Shown here: positions 35,801-46,251 of the stretch, piece by piece | How positions within the stretch are numbered: the first letter of the stretch is position 1 | Layout: the number at the start of each line of letters is the position of its first letter | NCBI GenBank assembly: GCA_934047225.1 | Contig: OW204000.1 | Location: 10,062,001 to 10,126,000, forward strand | Length of the DNA: 64,000 nucleotides | Direction of reading: 5' to 3' | Source: Ypsolopha sequella | Taxonomy: Eukaryota > Arthropoda > Insecta > Lepidoptera > Ypsolophidae | Program-made: the position numbers and the translations under genes | Notes under the pieces: generated by a model | What the model was told of the DNA's origin: nothing | What the model saw: the letters and a program-made list of their open reading frames with translations, nothing else | Databases searched by the model: none

Positions 35801-38162
35801 AAAATAAAAACCGGAAGCAATCAAGGGTGTAATTTTGGTAGTGTATAGCTGACTGGACGTGCACTATCTAACATGGATTGTATAGAAAGCGTTCGGAAAT
35901 ACGATCTCTGCCGAACAGTGGCGAAGAGTCCTATGCGCATTATTTATGTGGTTACTACTATACTGTCGAATACATTCTGATAGTGTACTCGTAATGGAAG
36001 TGTCGTTACGTAACATTATGCAGTATGTCACGCAGTGACGTATTTAACGCCGTGAACATTGAATTATTGCCCCTTTGTACGGTACAAAGCGTACGGTACA
36101 TTGTGGCGCAAGCGCTCAACTCATTCCTTTGACTCATACCCAGCCCATACCTATTTAAAAATTGTGTTATATCATGTATGATAATAAGTCTATCTCGCTT
36201 AGTGCCCGGAACGGCAACCTCATGCTTACTTAATACGCGTCACTGGCTGACGGAACGAACTCTAATTTGCAGGTCATGAATCGAACGGTTACTCCATAAA
36301 GGTCTCAAATACCGGCAACGGCTGCAAAGAGGCGAGGTTTCCCTTCCACCTGATCACACCAGAGCGGACGTATAGCTTGGCTGCTATGACGCACGACGAC
36401 AGAGCTGGATGGCTCTCCGTCATACAGCAGACCCTGAAAAGACCGCTCACTCCACAAGACTCAACAGGTATTAATTTATGTGGTCTTTCGAAGGCTTAAG
36501 AACAGACATCATGACGCGAACAACTCGGTAGAGGGCGTGGCCAAATGTCATGCTGTTTCATTTCGCTATAAGGTGCATGCTCCATGAAACTTGCGAGGAC
36601 AATACAATCGTGCCGATTTCGTCGCCGACGCAAAATTGAAAACTTCTTTCAGGAGAAACCACCTTTTGGCAAGACTGTGGATGTTTTCAAACATTATTTT
36701 TGGTTATTATTAATCTGGATTACATTTTCGATGTTTGACTCTTTATAATTTTTTGATTTTATCATTTTATCATATTGTTTTATTAAAGCACATTCGACTA
36801 TACTTTTGGTAAAAAACCGTTAAATTTATCTATTTTAGGGGTTTTACGATTTTTAGTCCGACTTAAACATAGATCTAGATAATGTTAATGGACTCAGCCT
36901 AAAATATTATAATAATATTCAATATACAAGACATCCCAAAATGTGTTGACACCCTCAACAAACGTCAAAAATCGTTTGGAAAAATTGGGTATGGACTATG
37001 GTGGTTGATGGTGGTTTGACACTTCAATGATCGGTCACAAAGTCCGTATGGATTTATTTGGTTTATTCTGTTTATAACTTACTTACCAACGACAGCTGAG
37101 CGTGATTAATCTGTTTATTTTGATAATTTCTACCAAAAATTATTTTAATATTATTGTTGTAGGGAGAAAATGAACTGCAGTGACGGTTGTTAGAAAAAAA
37201 AAAACTGTTCTCGCTACACCAAAAGTTTGCTGTAGAATATAAATATTACCCACAAGCGTATAACCAAACTGAAGCGCAAGCTTCCTATACAAGGCAACGT
37301 AAAAAATTTGACCTTGGAATTAATTAACCTTCATTCATTTCATGAGGAATAGAATAGAACCAAGTTTCATTAGTAATAGAGAAAGAGTCGCCCCAATAGA
37401 AGATCAAATTAAATTTTTCAATGCAAGTGCTCGTAAGGGCCCACTTTTTATGCATCAAAACCGAACAGAAAGTCGATTATTTTGCCCTAGGGCTTTATTA
37501 TTATAATTTTTTAAATTTATTTACGAGAAGTTGGCTAACCTGCAACCTTTCCTGTGTAGCATAAATGTTATACTTTTTTTTTACACTGTTTAACGGCTCT
37601 GGATACAGTCCTTTTGAGCCAATTATAATTTAAAATTCACAAGATTATATTTGTTTTATTTCCTCACACTATGCATTGAAAAACGTAATATGATACACGA
37701 GCGTAAGAGCAATAAATTACTCGGTTACGTTTAAAACACTCGTTTTCCGTAATTTATTCCTCTTCGCCCTTGTAGCATAAACTACTATTAACGCGCGTGT
37801 TTCAATAAAAGGTACGCAGTTTGGTTAAAAAGTGATAATGTGCATACAAATCTTCGCCACTGTTCGGAAAAGTTCGTATTTCCTTACACTTTCTATACAA
37901 ACAATACGGTTACGTGGTACGTCCGGTCGCTCGGCCCCTCCGTCGCTGAATATCATATTCGCAAAACTATAGATTTGTATGCGCATTATTACTTTGGGAG
38001 TACTATACCTACTGTGTTTATAAATCTGTCGACTCTATGTCATACATATTTCAATCAATAAATAACTCTAAAAATCTTTTTCTTTCTTTATTTTCAGTGG
38101 AAGCAACCCTCGTCAGAAAAAGAACAACGTCAAATTCAATAAGCATATTTTCAGGAAGGTAG
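23740..38162 (+). CDS. ADAP1: ArfGAP with dual PH domains (centaurin-alpha)
   Basis: Seven exons (23740-23821, 26336-26561, 27128-27301, 31802-31978, 34013-34248, 36273-36467, 38098-38162) join in frame to 384 residues; vertebrate ADAPs have about 374-380. The protein stimulates GTP hydrolysis on Arf (ARF6-type) GTPases at the plasma membrane and is recruited by PIP3 through its PH domains. Residues 5-125 are the ArfGAP domain, with a C4 zinc finger (C21, C24, C41, C44) and the catalytic Arg at 49 in SVHR. PH1 spans about 132-235 (KRG, then RKF, phosphoinositide-type basic residues), PH2 about 254-355 (KTGPR, RRRWF). The C-terminal tail is short and basic. The ATG at 23740 gives the usual N-terminus just before the zinc finger. 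All introns are GT-AG. Every exon is intact, so the gene is predicted functional despite heavily transposon-loaded introns. Confidence 0.95.
26231..26301. repeat. MITE end beside ADAP1 exon 2
   Basis: GATGTATTAACGATACTGAA through TTGAAAGACCTTATA matches the terminus of the full MITE at 39622-39893. It ends about 34 bases before the exon 2 acceptor. The opposite terminus is not seen nearby. Confidence 0.7.
26336..26561 (+). CDS. ADAP1: ADAP1 exon 2 (residues 28-103)
   Basis: Completes the zinc finger with CMRC and holds the catalytic Arg (HRSMG). The acceptor follows TTTGTTTTTCAG; the donor is GTATGT at 26562; phase 2. Confidence 0.95.
26648..26778. repeat. Hairpin MITE in ADAP1 intron 2
   Basis: The 34-bp arm at 26650-26683 (ACACTCACGTGTGATTGTTG start) is perfectly inverted at 26743-26776. 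Confidence 0.75.
26973..27111. repeat. Hairpin MITE beside ADAP1 exon 3
   Basis: About 55-bp arms, ACTACAAAACGGTGTTTAAC on the left and the complement on the right, with TTTAGACAGTGTTTAAATC. Same family as 44043-44182 and 44478-44616. It ends about 16 bases before the exon 3 acceptor. Confidence 0.85.
27128..27301 (+). CDS. ADAP1: ADAP1 exon 3 (residues 103-161)
   Basis: Encodes the end of the ArfGAP domain (EQWIRAKY) and the start of PH1 (EGFLMKRG). The acceptor TTTATTACAG has a weak pyrimidine tract; the donor is GTGAGT at 27302; phase 2. Confidence 0.95.
27945..28108. repeat. Hairpin MITE, AGCCGATTCTGAAGGC family
   Basis: Inverted arms contain AAGCCGATTCTGAAGGCTTT and TAGTGCTGTCAAAACT. 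Relatives are at 53920-54056 and 56033-56450. Confidence 0.75.
28541..28860 (+). repeat. Repeat shared with 60568-60880
   Basis: TTTCGAGATTTAGGTTTAATAA, CTTCGTGTGACATCACTTGA and ATGACAGATGAGTAGACA occur in the same order in HLH54F intron 1. Family unknown. Confidence 0.65.
28861..29878. other. ADAP1 intron 3, nothing recognised
   Basis: AT-rich with simple A and T runs. No coding segment or clear repeat end seen. Confidence 0.4.
29879..30190. repeat. Short inverted element plus SINE-like 3' fragment
   Basis: GGCGGATCCAG (29880) and CTAGATCCGCCG (30040) are inverted around G- and C-runs. The following 30060-30190 ends in GCCGCAGGGCGTCCGCTAGTA, a common end of lepidopteran retroelement remnants. 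Confidence 0.4.
30361..30790 (+). repeat. Repeat shared with 36488-36960
   Basis: Shares TCATGCTGTTTCATTTCGCT, TCAGGAGAAACCAC and AATCAGCCTAAAATATTATA blocks with the copy just after ADAP1 exon 6. Confidence 0.7.
31056..31522. repeat. MITE-like element in ADAP1 intron 3
   Basis: Inverted ends AAGGCCTACCTGCAGCATG and CATGCTGCAAGTGGGCCTAA flank a stretch with several GTTAA/TTAAC motifs. Confidence 0.6.
31802..31978 (+). CDS. ADAP1: ADAP1 exon 4 (residues 161-220)
   Basis: Core of PH1 (EPKGILKL, then KIGHMNSMQITFLKDG and YVYHED). Acceptor CATTTCCAG, donor GTAAGA at 31979, phase 2. Confidence 0.95.
31979..32763. other. ADAP1 intron 4, first part
   Basis: No coding segment or recognisable repeat end seen. 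Confidence 0.35.
32764..33124. repeat. MITE, AGCGGTTT/CACAATCCGGCTG family (full)
   Basis: Perfect outer palindrome TTAAGAGCGG...CCGCTCTTAA with about 50-bp termini and an inner inverted pair around CCAATGGAAACTTTGCGATG. TTAA is at both edges. Confidence 0.85.
33185..33412 (-). repeat. Retroelement-like repeat (copy 1)
   Basis: The reverse complement aligns with 61152-61362 (ATTATAGCCTATATGTTGAC, ACTCGAGAACC regions); a third copy is at 56972-57204. The ends carry CCCGCGGCTCCAC/GGGCAAAAGCTAG motifs typical of lepidopteran retroelement ends. Confidence 0.6.
33535..33627 (+). repeat. 28-bp tandem repeat, three copies
   Basis: TTAGAATCAATAAAAAAATA plus TTTAAAAA repeats three times without change. 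Confidence 0.9.
34013..34248 (+). CDS. ADAP1: ADAP1 exon 5 (residues 220-299)
   Basis: End of PH1 (HQLQVAFP) and start of PH2 (REGWLWKTGPR, RRRWFTLD). Acceptor CCATCTCAG, donor GTGAGT at 34249, phase 1. The exon is GC-rich against an AT-rich intron background. Confidence 0.95.
34249..35349. other. ADAP1 intron 5, first part
   Basis: No coding exon seen. About 34940-35065 repeats GTGCCATC-rich, CCCCGGT-containing motifs several times, a small imperfect tandem region. Confidence 0.4.
35350..35580. repeat. Inverted-repeat element in ADAP1 intron 5
   Basis: TAAAAGCAGTTGTACC and TTTATGTTTTCTCCCAAC on the left are inverted on the right (GTTGGGAGAAAACATAAA, TGTACAAGTGCTTTTA). Confidence 0.65.
36273..36467 (+). 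CDS. ADAP1: ADAP1 exon 6 (residues 299-364)
   Basis: Core and C-terminal helix of PH2 (RAGWLSVIQQ). Acceptor TAATTTGCAG, donor GTATTA at 36468, phase 1. This is the exon with an antisense copy at 22426-22637. Confidence 0.95.
36488..36960 (+). repeat. Repeat shared with 30361-30790
   Basis: Begins about 20 bases after the exon 6 donor. Same sequence blocks in the same order as in intron 3. Confidence 0.7.
37417..37795 (+). repeat. Repeat family shared with 21225-21640
   Basis: Runs from TTCAATGCAAGTGCTCGTAA to TTGTAGCATAAACTACTA; inverted relative to the copy upstream of ADAP1. Confidence 0.7.
38098..38162 (+). CDS. ADAP1: ADAP1 exon 7 (residues 364-384, stop)
   Basis: A VEATLVRK segment follows TTTATTTTCAG and reads to TAG at 38160-38162. 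The tail is Ser/Arg-rich. The position and the VEA start match the usual ADAP C-terminus. Confidence 0.88.
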
Positions 38163-38369
38163 TTGCACTAGCTGAAGGTACACTAGCTGTTTGTGAAATA
38201 GTCTGTACTCAAGGCTTAATATAATGCCAATCATGAATAATTTTATTAATATTATCGCTGCTATTCTTAATAATCTATTTATTATATCATGTCTAGTATA
38301 CAATTTTTAATCATAATTAACGTTTTAATTGGGTATCGTTATTGACGTGTATCAATAGTATTTTGTGTA

Positions 38370-38835
38370 ACTTTGACATATAGTGAGACGTTGGGACATT
38401 GGGATTACTTGTTTACGTGAGTTTCGTAATAGACTGCACAAGTGTCCCAATGTCTAATTATGTCCAGTTGCAAACAATACTTTATCTACGACCATCAAAA
38501 ATATCGTCTTCGCGTGACATTATTTATTTTAACTAAAAATTTCGCGAAAAATGAGAAAAATAACACTCGTCATGATATTGTCATGATACGGTGTTTTACC
38601 GGAGTCTAATGAATTATTATATGAGTGAATTAGTATGCATGACATGCCTGAGACCAATCAGAAATTAGAACGAGAAAAGAGGGCGTGGCTTACGAAATTA
38701 ACTTGTCGTCGCTTGTGATTGGTTCTGTAGCGGTGTTATAAAAAATTTGGCCAACCACAGCGCAGAATTGCGGTGTTATAATGTAATATTATACACGTAT
38801 CATCGGTCAAAGAATGTAGATACTTATAAAACTGC
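38370..38835 (+). repeat. Repeat in the ADAP1 3' region
   Basis: Matches 55250-55830 (GTTTCGTAATAGACT, GAGGGCGTGGCTTACGAAAT, CGCTTGTGATTGGTTCT). If the mRNA ends near 39070, this lies in the 3' UTR. Confidence 0.7.
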
Positions 38836-39045
38836 TGTTGATGTTGTAATTACTATAGTAGATAACATTATTTTACTTGACAATCTGTTTTAAATACATT
38901 TTTACACTGATTAAGACGTTGTATGTAGTTTTTTCTGTACATAACATTTCAATGTGGCCGTATATTATGGCTTTAGCTTTACTTTTAGAGCTGTCAAATT
39001 CTAAATATATCTTTTATTACATCAATTTAAGTACTCGTATTTTGC

Positions 39046-39073
39046 AATAAATCAATTTTAGTTCGGCAATAAA
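39046..39073 (+). promoter_or_regulatory. Candidate ADAP1 polyadenylation signals
   Basis: AATAAA at 39046-39051 and 39068-39073, about 0.9 kb past the stop. Other AATAAA sites exist, so the choice is tentative. Confidence 0.35.
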
Positions 39074-39100
39074 GCCTTCAAAATCAACTATTGTACAGTA

Positions 39101-39240
39101 CCCGGCTGTAAATAATGCACATCGGCTATCTTCGGCTTCGTAGAGCGTCGTCTCTGTCACTGGACTGTTAGTGCTTCGTGCGACAGAGATGACGTTACGA
39201 TACGATGTGCATTATTTTCTGCCGCGACCTGTATAATGTT
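39101..39240. repeat. Inverted-repeat element
   Basis: AATAATGCACATCG and CGATGTGCATTATTT are inverted, with GAGACGACGCTCT-like inner matches. Confidence 0.45.
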
Positions 39241-39329
39241 ATGTATTTAAATTAATATTTGGTTTCTACACCCCGTTGCACGAAAACAAGATAAGTTTAA
39301 AATTAATGCTGCCACTTTATTGTTCACTT

Positions 39330-39613
39330 GAGACCCAGGTTCGATCCCAGTTGGGCATGTACCAATGAGTTTTTCGGAACTATTGTGCATAGCATTTGTA
39401 TTTGTATTACTTAATACTTACCACTCGTATAATCGTGAGGAAACCTGCATGCTCTAAAAAGCGTGTATTTGTGCCCGAAGAACAGCAGTAGAACTCACCA
39501 CCCATCACGTTGAGACGTCATAATCGTCAGTGAAACGCGGGTGTACCGACTGGTGGACTGTAACTTGCATATCACGGTCTAACACCCGATCGGGAATTCA
39601 TGTCGTGACGTTA
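39330..39613 (+). repeat. tRNA-derived SINE (5'-truncated)
   Basis: Starts at the B-box region (CAGGTTCGATCCCAG) and continues with the SINE body to TCATGTCGTGACG. It aligns with 62250-62931 apart from the MITE inserted there; CGTCAGTGAAACGCGGG here corresponds to that insertion point. Confidence 0.75.
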
Positions 39614-39621
39614 TATATATA

Positions 39622-39893
39622 TATATAAGGTCTTTCAATTTATATGGAAAGTAATTTAGGAGGTGATTCAGTATCGTTAATGCATCACATTCTACTGAAA
39701 AGTACTTTTTTTTGGGCGAAATTTTTCTTCACTTGTCCATACAAACTGAGTCAGCTGATCGAACCACTTTGTACTGAGAAGTGAAAAAAAAGTTCGCGCA
39801 AAAAAAAAGGGCTTTGCAGTGGAATGTGATGTATTAACGATACTGAATCACCTTCTAAATTACTTTCCATTTAAATTGAAAGACCTTATATAT
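39622..39893. repeat. MITE inside a TA microsatellite
   Basis: TAAGGTCTTTCAATTTATAT and its complement at the other end, about 70-bp termini, flanked on both sides by (TA)n. The family end at 26231-26301 lies beside ADAP1 exon 2. Confidence 0.85.
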
Positions 39894-40001
39894 ATATAGT
39901 TTTTTTTTCTTTTTCGTACGAAATGTAACGCCGTTAAACGAATAGATGTACATAGTTTAGGTTACTCGTATAATAATTGAATCTAAAATTTTAATCGTTA
40001 A

Positions 40002-40361
40002 GAGGCCTGCGGAGCAATCCTAGTTCATACAAACGAAATACCAAAACCATTTGTAAATGATAGATATTCTTAAAGCAATGTGTATTTATTCCGATTGCAT
40101 AACAGAATATCTAGGTTCCCAAATATATATTGAATAAGAACACTGATTAAAACATGAAATTTGAGAAAAATAAGCTTTCTATGGAAACTTTTAATTGCTT
40201 ATATGTCATCTTTAAATCGGTGTCTTTTCAAAATATATATTTGGGAATCTAGTTATTTTGTAATCCAATCTGAATAAACACACAGTATTCTAAGAATATC
40301 TACGTTTTCCAAATTGTTTTGGTATTTCGTTTGTATGAACTAGGGTTGCTCCACCGGCCTC
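40002..40361. repeat. TTAA-flanked MITE, GAGGCCTGCGG family
   Basis: Long inverted arms (TAGTTCATACAAACGAAATA on the left) with TTAA at 39998-40001 and 40362-40365. Confidence 0.8.
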
Positions 40362-40580
40362 TTAAGCAGCTCTATTAGCAACTCAAAATGATTTTTTGTG
40401 CTCAGAACGTGTACTAGGCAATATAAATAATTTAGTAAATCCCATATTAAAATAACAGTATAGATAATCGATCAAAACAAACAACTATTTCACAATTTAC
40501 TTGATAACACAATTAACCCAACTAGTTTCGCCTTATGGCGTATGACCATGCTAAATTAGCAACTCGATGTGTGTCGGTAC

Positions 40581-41453
40581 TAGAGATGAAACGGATATCC
40601 GGTTACTATCCGGTATCCGGCCATATTTTTGGTATCCGGTATTCGGCCGGATAGTAGTCAGTATCCGGCCGGATACCGGGTACTTAACTCAACATACAAA
40701 AAGTCGTTTAAATCACAAAATAGTTGTATCAATGATTGAATAATCTAAATTCTAATACATAAAGTGAATAAGAATTGAGCTATGGTAGATAAAGACAAGC
40801 TTTACATCAATTGTTGGGAATAAACGTTTATGCTTTTCTTCATACATTACACCAGCTTCTTTTGCTCTCACAATATACCGAATGTAGCTCAACATGTATC
40901 TTTTAATAAAAACACATGGTCATACTGAAACCATACTAAACAACTTTTCCAAAGAAACATACTTGTGGAAATGAAAAAATATTTTCATGTTTCCATACTC
41001 ATTTTGAAAACCTACTTTAAATTTTGAAAGGGCACTGGGCGGGCAGGTTTAATTTTGTTTTTTCAATATGTTACTTTGGAAAATTTGTTCAGTATGAACA
41101 GTATATTACGCGGTTTCATTTAAAGATACCTGTCCATTTATATACAGTATACACCACTCCAAGGAGACAAAAGATACATATTTACAAATTTCGTTAGGAT
41201 TGGTGATTGTTTCGCGTTTGCAAACCAGCGTTTGTATGATTGTGATACGATCATTTAGAAATGATCTTCATTTAAAAAATGCACGAATAATCTCGCCCAC
41301 TTGCACCCGCACGCACCTTGGTGCGTAATATTTAGACTTGCTCAATTAGTGCGAAATGCATATCTTGAGCCGGATATCCGGCCGCCGGATATCCGGCCTA
41401 GTGCCTCGCCGGATATCCGGTATCCGGCCAAATCACTATCCGTTTCATCTCTA
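40581..41453. mobile_element. Non-autonomous hAT element, exact 8-bp duplication
   Basis: Termini TAGAGATGAAACGGATA and its complement (ATCCGTTTCATCTCTA), flanked by GTCGGTAC at 40573-40580 and 41454-41461. An 8-bp duplication and TAGAG-type ends are hAT features. Subterminal CCGGATA motifs repeat in both orientations. Confidence 0.88.
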
Positions 41454-41889
41454 GTCGGTACAAATATCAACGGAAACGACATTGAAATAATGTTCATTTC
41501 AGCGTGCCTTGAAAAGTGGCTGTTACGACAACCACTGCGTCTCCGGCTAGCGCAAAATAGGAGAAAATAATACTTTTTACATGGACGCCATGAACTAAAA
41601 AAAAATTTGAATTTACATTTTTTAGATCTAAAAATTTCCTATAATTTGGTGAAATAATGATTAAAATCGCTTCAGGCGTTTGGAAGGAGTAAGAGAATTC
41701 TTGTGTTAATCATGTGAAACTTTCGATGACTTTCGTTTTTTTTTTGTCAAAACTTACAATAGAAAAACAGTTTATGAAACTTAAAATTTATTTTTGAGTC
41801 TATAATGCCTATCATATATTTTTATGAAAGTTTTTGGACCACCCGTGTGGGAGAAGTAGGCCTTCAAAGACAGGTCCAAATTGCCCTTA

Positions 41890-42019
41890 TCGTCATTCTC
41901 AAGGGATTCTACATAATAATTAAGTTCTTAACACTAGTTATCTATCCTAGTCAATGCTTGTGTGATAGATAACTAGTGTTAAGAACTTAATTATTATGTA
42001 AAATCCCTTGAGAATGCCG
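41890..42019. repeat. Hairpin MITE
   Basis: CATTCTCAAGGGATTCTACA and AACACTAGTTATCTATC are inverted on the right arm, with a very short loop. Confidence 0.8.
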
Positions 42020-42544
42020 ATAAGGCGAAACTAGTTGGGTTAATTGTGTTATCAAGTAAATTGGGAAACAGTACAAGTGTTTGTTTTCATCCATGATGAT
42101 GTTTCACCAAGAGCCGTATAGATAATCCGTAATAACTTAAATACAATTTCATTTGACCGATTTTGTGCATTTAAATCCGGTATGAAGAATAACGTTTTAT
42201 ACTCAAGAAGTGACGAAACTGAGAAACGTGAGAATGAAAAAGAAATATATTTGTTGAAGATTTACAAATTAATAAAATGAAATTATCATTAAAAATATCT
42301 CTTACAATATTATTCTGTTGAACAGACCTTTTTTTTTAATTATTTTAGGTAGGTATTACTTTAAATCAAACTATTCGTATTAATGTATAATGTGCTAGAG
42401 TATTTTTAGCCTCGAAAAATCACGAAGTAAAACTTCGGACTAACGCCTAAATTTAGATCATCCCAAAAAGTTATTTATCTGTACATCAATATCAAGCTGG
42501 CTATTCCGATACACCAACACTGGTTATAATGTAAAGACAAAAAA

Positions 42545-42826
42545 ACCAGCCAAGTGCGAGTCGGACTGCGCACGAAGGGTTCCGTACCATTATCTATAAA
42601 AACGGCAAAAAATATTGTAGGTATGTTGTATGGGAGCCCCCTTAAATATTTATTTTATTCTGTTTTTTAATATTTTTTGTTATAACGGCAACAGAAATAC
42701 ATCATCTGTGAAAATTTCAACTGTCTAACTATCACGGTTCATGAGATACAGCCTGGTGACAGACGGACAGCGGAGTCTTAGTAATAGGGTCCCGTTGGTT
42801 TCCCTTTGGGTACGGAACCCTAAAAA
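42545..42826 (+). repeat. AAGTGCGAGTCGGACT element, full length
   Basis: Head CCAAGTGCGAGTCGGACTG, AAGGGTTCCGTACC, a ~200-bp body, and tail GGGTACGGAACCCTAAAAAT. It serves as the reference for the short forms elsewhere in the window. Confidence 0.75.
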
Positions 42827-43163
42827 TGACATGGACTTTTATGTGTCTTAAGTCTCAAGACTGGTGTATGCCCTTTCTTGATTATGTATGTATGCAATAA
42901 TTTAGTAAAAAATATATTTATTGTAATTTACAAAGAGCAAGAATGCCCTTCTACCCTTCTCTTGCTTATAAATAAATACTCTGGTTAGGAAATAAGTATT
43001 CTCAAGTAAAGAATGAAAGTTTCCGTGAAAAAGTACGTATAGCAATACATTGTTTTATGTTATTTAATGATAAGTTATTGTTTTTTCATATAGTTTTAAT
43101 TATATAGGCATTAAGCACCCTGCCATACTTTAATGAAGGTTATCAGTTTTAAATATTTATTAG

Positions 43164-43494
43164 TTAGGGCCATTCTACATCTGAAAGTAAGAGTGGAGAT
43201 TAAGGGTCGATTGCGGCAAACACGCTCTCGCGTTTGGACAATTTAGCATATTTACGTTTTTACGTTTTCCGTGATTTTAGTGATCTTTCCGATTTTTTTT
43301 CTCGATGATTGTGATACTTGTGTCAAATCTGAAAAATCGTAATATTGTTCAACTTCTTAGCTACTTGCACAAATTTTATTTTTTAAAAATATTTTGATTT
43401 AATATGCTAAGTTGCCCAAACGCTAGAGCATGTTTGGCGCAACTGACCCTTAATCTCCACTCTTACTTTCAGACGTAGAATGGCCCTAACTAAT
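43164..43494. repeat. MITE with about 90-bp termini
   Basis: TTAGGGCCATTCTACATCTG and ATCTCCACTCTTACTTTC-type arms are inverted, running to CAGACGTAGAATGGCCCTAA. Confidence 0.85.
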
Positions 43495-43547
43495 ATATAA
43501 TTATAATTTATAACCTACATTAGAGTGTTGTTGGGTGCTTGATGCGT

Positions 43548-43797
43548 ATATAACGTGTAACAGAAAGGTGTAACCATATTTGAAGAGCTTATTCAGTCAA
43601 TGGTATAGAACAACTTTTACTATGGAGCCAAACCTGAAATCTCAAAAAAATAATCTGCCCACCCATACCTTTCCACCGAGCGGCATTGCATTTTTCTATG
43701 AAACAGTTAATTTTTTTTTTTTTTTTTCGAGATACGGGGTTTGTTTGTTGAATAAGCTCTTCAAATATGGTTACACCTTTCTGTTACACGTTGTATA
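43548..43797. repeat. MITE, ACGTGTAACAGAAAGGTG family (copy 1)
   Basis: Inverted ends ACGTGTAACAGAAAGGTGTA and TACACCTTTCTGTTACACG. Copy 2 is at 46252-46516. Confidence 0.8.
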
Positions 43798-44042
43798 ATT
43801 AAAACGGCTACTCACAATTTTATTGTTAGATATCACCTGACTTTTCTTTTAACTTAGAAATATCCTCAGTCTGGTACTGTTGGACCTGTATATTATATTA
43901 AGGTACATACTTGTATGTAGGTACTCTTGCAAAGTCCTAGTTTGACCAAATTTATTAGATTTTTATTTATTTAGAAACGCAAAGTTTTAAATGAGATTTT
44001 GTATGGCAATAAATAATTAATTTTTGTCTTATTTAAACACCT

Positions 44043-44182
44043 CCCGTGTTACTACAAAACGGTGTTTAACTTTAGACAGTGTTTAAATCTGTTGCTGTCA
44101 CTCTTTTACAATATGAAAAAAAAGGTGACAACGACAGATTTAAACACTGTCTAAAGTTAAACACTGTTTTGTAGTAACACCG
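44043..44182. repeat. Hairpin MITE (ADAP1 intron 2 family), copy 2
   Basis: Same arms as 26973-27111 (GTGTTACTACAAAACGGTGT). Confidence 0.85.
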
Positions 44183-44477
44183 CTCATGTTTAATTTTTTA
44201 ACAGATACAGATTTAAATGATGAATAAAAAAAAATATTTTTTAGTAAATGTGTGCTATGTGTGTGTGCTATATAGTAAGGTTCCAAAAAATTGGTAAAAT
44301 AAAGTAGAAAATGATATTATACCTCCAGTATACTATTTTATCGGATATATTCTAATAAAGCACAGGTTAAATGAATGTAATTCGCATAGATTATAAGAAT
44401 GGAGATGGGTTATGAAGGAAAACGTTCGAATTTCTAAGTAGGCTTAATTTCATTAGGTTTCGCAGTTACAATAATAA

Positions 44478-44616
44478 CTGTGTTACTACAAAACGGTGTT
44501 TAACTTTAGACAGTGTTTAAATCTGTTGCTGTCACTTTTTACAATATGAAAGATATGGCGACAACAACAGATTTAAACACTGTCTAAAGTTAAACACCGT
44601 TTTGTAGTAACACCGT
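44478..44616. repeat. Hairpin MITE (ADAP1 intron 2 family), copy 3
   Basis: Lies 296 bases after copy 2, same orientation-independent hairpin, nearly identical arms. Confidence 0.85.
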
Positions 44617-45983
44617 AAATATCTATCTTTATAATCGATCATTAGAAATAAATTATGATAACGTTATTTAAGAAAATGTCAGCTGTCATCATTTAAAATT
44701 ATGAAAATGTAATAAAATTACATGTTATATTTCATTAAGGTGTATGTATGTACGTAGTAGAGTTTTTTTACTGTAACTTTTATAAGTAATGTATTGAATC
44801 AAATAGCCTTTAGCGTAGTAAGTTTTAGTAAAATTTAAATTATTCTTTCTTCGAGAAATAGCCCACAAAAGCAATTTAAATGTTTCCTATAAATGTACAA
44901 TATACAGTATGTATTTAATTTTAAGTGTCAATCAATAATTACTGCCACTGCTCCAATATTAGACATGAATTTAGCAATAGATATAATCGAGTTTAAGTTA
45001 ATTATAATTTTGGCTTTAGTTACATAAATTAATTATTTAAACAAATTTTACCAAATCATTGCCTCGCTTAAGTTTTACTTTTAAACATTATTTTGTAGTG
45101 TGCCCTGGCATAATACACAATATAATATTAAAATATGAAAATAAACTTTCACCGGCTGATAATCTTTTATTAATTTCCAAATCCCTGTAAAAAATAATCA
45201 GCAAAATTTTTTCGTCTTTAATATATATATATTTTTTTTTTGTTAAAGCCTCAATTAAGTATGTCATAAAAAATATTCGTCACTTAATATGCCTTAAATG
45301 AAATAAAAACTTTGTAATTTCACAGGATTTCCCATGTGAGGCATTTTTACTAGATTTTTATTTCGTACGACCTTGGGACAACAGAATTTTTATGACTCAT
45401 TTTTGGTGAATCCCTTACACAAGGCTATAACAAAAAAAAAAACAAAAGATATTAAAGACGCAATTTCTTTTTTCCGTTCATTTTATAAAACTTCAAATCA
45501 AACAGAAGATGTAGTCCAATATTTTATATACTTTATTTGAGCTTTTAAGATCGCATCAAACAATAAGAAATTCGAAAAAGGTGCTGTGTCGTATGTCGGG
45601 TTACGATTGAACGGTTCTGAAGGTATAGTTCGATGTTATGAAGTGGCAATTTCTTCAGGACAAAACGAATAGGTACGTCTCTTGCGGTCCATATCTATGA
45701 AACAAATGCCACTTCACAGGTTTGACTCGATCCGTTCAACCAAGAGTAATCAAGAGTGAAACATCGCACCGGAACTTGAATTGGAATTTTTTTTTCACAA
45801 TCCGGCTGTGAAACAAAGTTGAACAAACTTTAGAATTCGAATTTCGAAAAACGTCTGCCTAAATTGTATAATAAATCATATAAATGTAAATTGTATAATA
45901 AGCATACTTTCAAGTTTGTAGGTAGACTCCACGTCCCGGAAATTTCTTATTTGTGAGTGACAGTGGTATTTCACTTTAATATA
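44617..45983. other. Intergenic, AT-rich
   Basis: No gene seen. 45590-45770 has weak inverted matches (CGATTGAACGGTTC against GATCCGTTCAACCAA), and 45795-45815 is an isolated CACAATCCGGCTGTGAAAC MITE end. Confidence 0.4.
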
Positions 45984-46250
45984 AAGTGTAATTTAATGAA
46001 AAGCCCGAACTCATCCTGGAGACTCGGTTAGTGATTAGGCACAATGTTTAATGACCCTTCAGGAGAAATTCCAAAAAAAAACTTGCTCCCGTACTGCTTG
46101 TACCAGGAATTTCATTTGAACTAGTCTTGTTCGTACGGGAACATTTTTTTTTTATGATTTCAAAAAAAGAATCATTGAACCTTGTTCCTGATCACTAACC
46201 GAGTCTCCAGTATGAATTCGGGTGGTTGATTAAATTACACCTTGTATATA
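45984..46250. repeat. MITE, GTGTAATTTAATGAAAAGC family
   Basis: Ends GTGTAATTTAATGAAAAGCC and GTTGATTAAATTACACC, plus inverted GGAGACTCGGTTAGTGAT and ATCACTAACCGAGTCTCC. A related element is at 54660-55012. Confidence 0.75.
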
Positions 46251-46251
46251 C

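Larger units (their letters stand above)
40492..42063. mobile_element. Element with 43-bp TIRs, carrying nested insertions
   Basis: CAATTTACTTGATAACACAA through TTTCGCCTTA at 40492-40534 is inverted at 42021-42063. Inside are a hAT element (40581-41453) and a hairpin MITE (41890-42019). No transposase frame seen. Confidence 0.75.

Noticed and set aside
44043..44616. CRISPR-like or satellite array from paired palindromes
   Set aside because: Only two copies with unrelated spacing, plus a third in ADAP1 intron 2; these are dispersed hairpin MITEs in a eukaryotic genome.
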